Below are positions 34,752 through 35,893 of a DNA stretch of 35,893 nucleotides, piece after piece; within the stretch, counting starts at the first letter, position 1; every line of letters begins with the position of its first letter. This DNA is from Desulforamulus profundi (GTDB taxonomy: Bacteria > Bacillota_B > Desulfotomaculia > Desulfotomaculales > Desulfotomaculaceae): the NCBI RefSeq assembly GCF_002607855.1, contig NZ_AWQQ01000148.1:1-35893 (forward strand). The letters run 5' to 3'. A program made the position numbers and the translations under genes. The notes beneath the pieces were generated by a model. The model was not told the DNA's origin, searched no databases, and was given only the letters and a program-made list of their open reading frames with translations.

Positions 34752-35280
34752 ATGAGAAAGAAGGATTGTTACAGATTTTTTAAAAGAGCAATATTTCTAA
34801 CCATAGGATCATTAATATATGGTGGGTCTCACTGGACGGGACCGAAATCACAGCCCTGATCTTCAGCCCCCGGTTTTGTTTTTCCGTGGGTGAAGTGGTG
34901 ATGTTCTTTAACATCTTTATCCTTGGGCAGCGCCGGCTTTTTTTGGCTGGGAAAGGGCTATGTATTCCCTTATCGCTTAACTTCGTAGCCTATAAAACCA
35001 TCGACCTGGTCCTAGAGGGTTTTGACGAGTCCAAGTCGGTCATGATTATCTCCGACCAGGCACAGGAGATATCCGATGCTATTTTACACCCCTGGGCAGA
35101 GGGGTAACACACTTCTATGCCAAGGGAGGGTACACGCAGGAGGATAAAGAAGTTCTTTATTGTGTGGTCACAAGGCTGGAAATATCCAAACTAAGAAGCA
35201 TTGTGTACGACTTTGATCCCGAAGCCTTCATGGCAATTGAAGAGGTGCATAAGTATTTAAACTTTTATTGGTTCCGATAA
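34752..35280 (+). pseudogene. Decayed YitT-family (DUF161/DUF2179) membrane protein
   Basis: The N-terminus MRKKDCYRFFKRAIFLTIGS, then LIYGG, joins abruptly to VSLDGTEITALIFSP and FSVGEVVMFFNIFILG, skipping about 110 residues of the family's membrane region. Downstream, several one- or two-base shifts (near 34928, 34940, 34980 and 35092) separate VAYKTIDLVLEGFDESKSVM and GRGVTHFYAKGGYTQEDKEV, the DUF2179 cytoplasmic domain, which ends at 35280 with NFYWFR. A large deletion plus multiple indels mean a true pseudogene. Confidence 0.8.
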
Positions 35281-35805
35281 TGTATATTATGTTAACTTCT
35301 AAGAGAAAAGGGCTTCAGGATTGCTTCTACCTGCACCTGCCCACCGGCCTGTCCTTGAAGGGTATACCAGTTATTTTGTAAGGTTGTGGTTTATACTTGG
35401 TGGGTACTTCTTTGCCAGTAAGTGCTGGTTTCATCGTGTATCCCATCAAGGATTTGCTGCGCCAGGCCGGGCTTATGGCTATTCGCTTTAAGCATTCAGT
35501 TTAGTATTCTATGTAGGTTTGGCTGCCAGGATTAAGGCTTGTATATCCAATTATTCTTAAAGGATCTTTCAGCCATCTATAAAAGCGACTGGTACCAGGA
35601 TTAAGGCTTTCAAATATATATTGTTGTATCACTAGCGTTGCATAAAACTTTCGCATAAATTAAAAGGTAATAATCGGAAGATATAATTGTATAATTTTGT
35701 AATTATTTGGGTGTATACACCAATTAACCCATTTTACTTTATGCTAAAGGAACAACCACTTAAGAGGTAGTCCTTTAATCCACATTTTTACAAATGATGT
35801 AATTC
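35281..35805. other. Non-coding region with short repeats
   Basis: CCAGGATTAAGGCTT occurs at 35526-35540 and again at 35595-35609, a 15-bp direct repeat 69 bases apart. GGTGTATACACC (35710-35721) is a perfect 12-bp palindrome. AAAGGAACAACC and a near-complement (35748-35776) may form a terminator for the minus-strand gene at the edge. No other gene seen. Confidence 0.4.
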
Positions 35806-35893
35806 CTAGGCTATTATCGGGTCGTAAGTTAAATCATCCAGGTGGTCTGCTTCACCTTGTAGTACCTGTTCTACTGTAAAGTTGTAGATTTTT
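35806..35893 (-). CDS. C-terminal fragment of an unidentified protein (runs off window end)
   Basis: Entering from the right edge, the minus-strand frame reads KIYNFTVEQVLQGEADHLDD, then LTYDPIIA and a stop at 35806. The acidic, natural-looking composition and a hairpin about 35 bases downstream support a real gene end. Too short to assign to a family. Confidence 0.4.
   Translation of the reverse strand, partial: KIYNFTVEQVLQGEADHLDDLTYDPIIA

Noticed and set aside
35526..35609. Start of a CRISPR or REP family
   Set aside because: Only two 15-bp direct copies, without further regularly spaced units.

Overview
The window looks like chromosomal DNA of an anaerobic, spore-forming-type Firmicute, most like the Peptococcaceae (Desulfotomaculum/Desulforamulus/Pelotomaculum group). 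This is inferred from protein content, not from a search. The hints are a Firmicute LexA with a CGAAC-N4-GTTY box, a Bacillus-type sdhCAB set beside a two-subunit class I fumarase and malate dehydrogenase, CbiMNQO cobalt uptake under a cobalamin riboswitch, FapA, strong AAGGAGG ribosome sites with frequent TTG/GTG starts, and moderate GC.

Layout. 1-2900: end of an IS3-type element, an M48 membrane protease, a HicAB toxin-antitoxin pair under a promoter embedded in a palindrome, and small or decayed genes. 2900-6000 (minus): cbiMNQO cobalt transporter with cobalamin riboswitch. 6000-7500 (minus): a universal stress protein with two CrcB fluoride channels and a broken membrane ORF. 7600-9700: a transposase relic, then an AtuA-family protein with its DUF4387 partner. 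9850-11050: a MerR regulator and lexA with its own SOS box. 11100-17450: a C4-dicarboxylate block, fumarase alpha/beta, sdhCAB and mdh, preceded by about 490 bp of hairpin-rich sequence resembling a truncated group II intron. 17500-27100: a PhoB-type regulator, then two YeiH/UPF0324 membrane transporters. Each YeiH gene is followed by a tiny single-span membrane protein with an RMxDY motif. Between them lies a three-gene minus-strand signalling set (kinase, NarL-type regulator, PAS-only membrane sensor), and the second copy is followed by two universal stress proteins. 27100-30250: FapA and a metallophosphoesterase. 30480-31600: a small ArsR-type metalloid/thiol locus that is partly deleted. 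32000-34500: modA and a fused modBC molybdate transporter with an SOS-like box in its promoter. 34600-35900: a leader RNA, a decayed yitT, and a gene fragment at the edge.

Fumarase, succinate dehydrogenase/fumarate reductase and malate dehydrogenase would interconvert succinate, fumarate, malate and oxaloacetate. The most novel-looking arrangement is the duplicated YeiH + RMxDY mini-protein pair around a two-component system.

About nine otherwise intact genes (merR, fumarase alpha, sdhA, mdh, the PAS sensor, the NarL regulator, the kinase, a mini-protein, a Usp) each lack one base, mostly within homopolymers; sdhA has a second lesion. This looks like a systematic sequence error rather than gene death. 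A few genes (the XRE regulator, C_GCAxxG_C_C, arsM, yitT) carry larger lesions and look truly broken.
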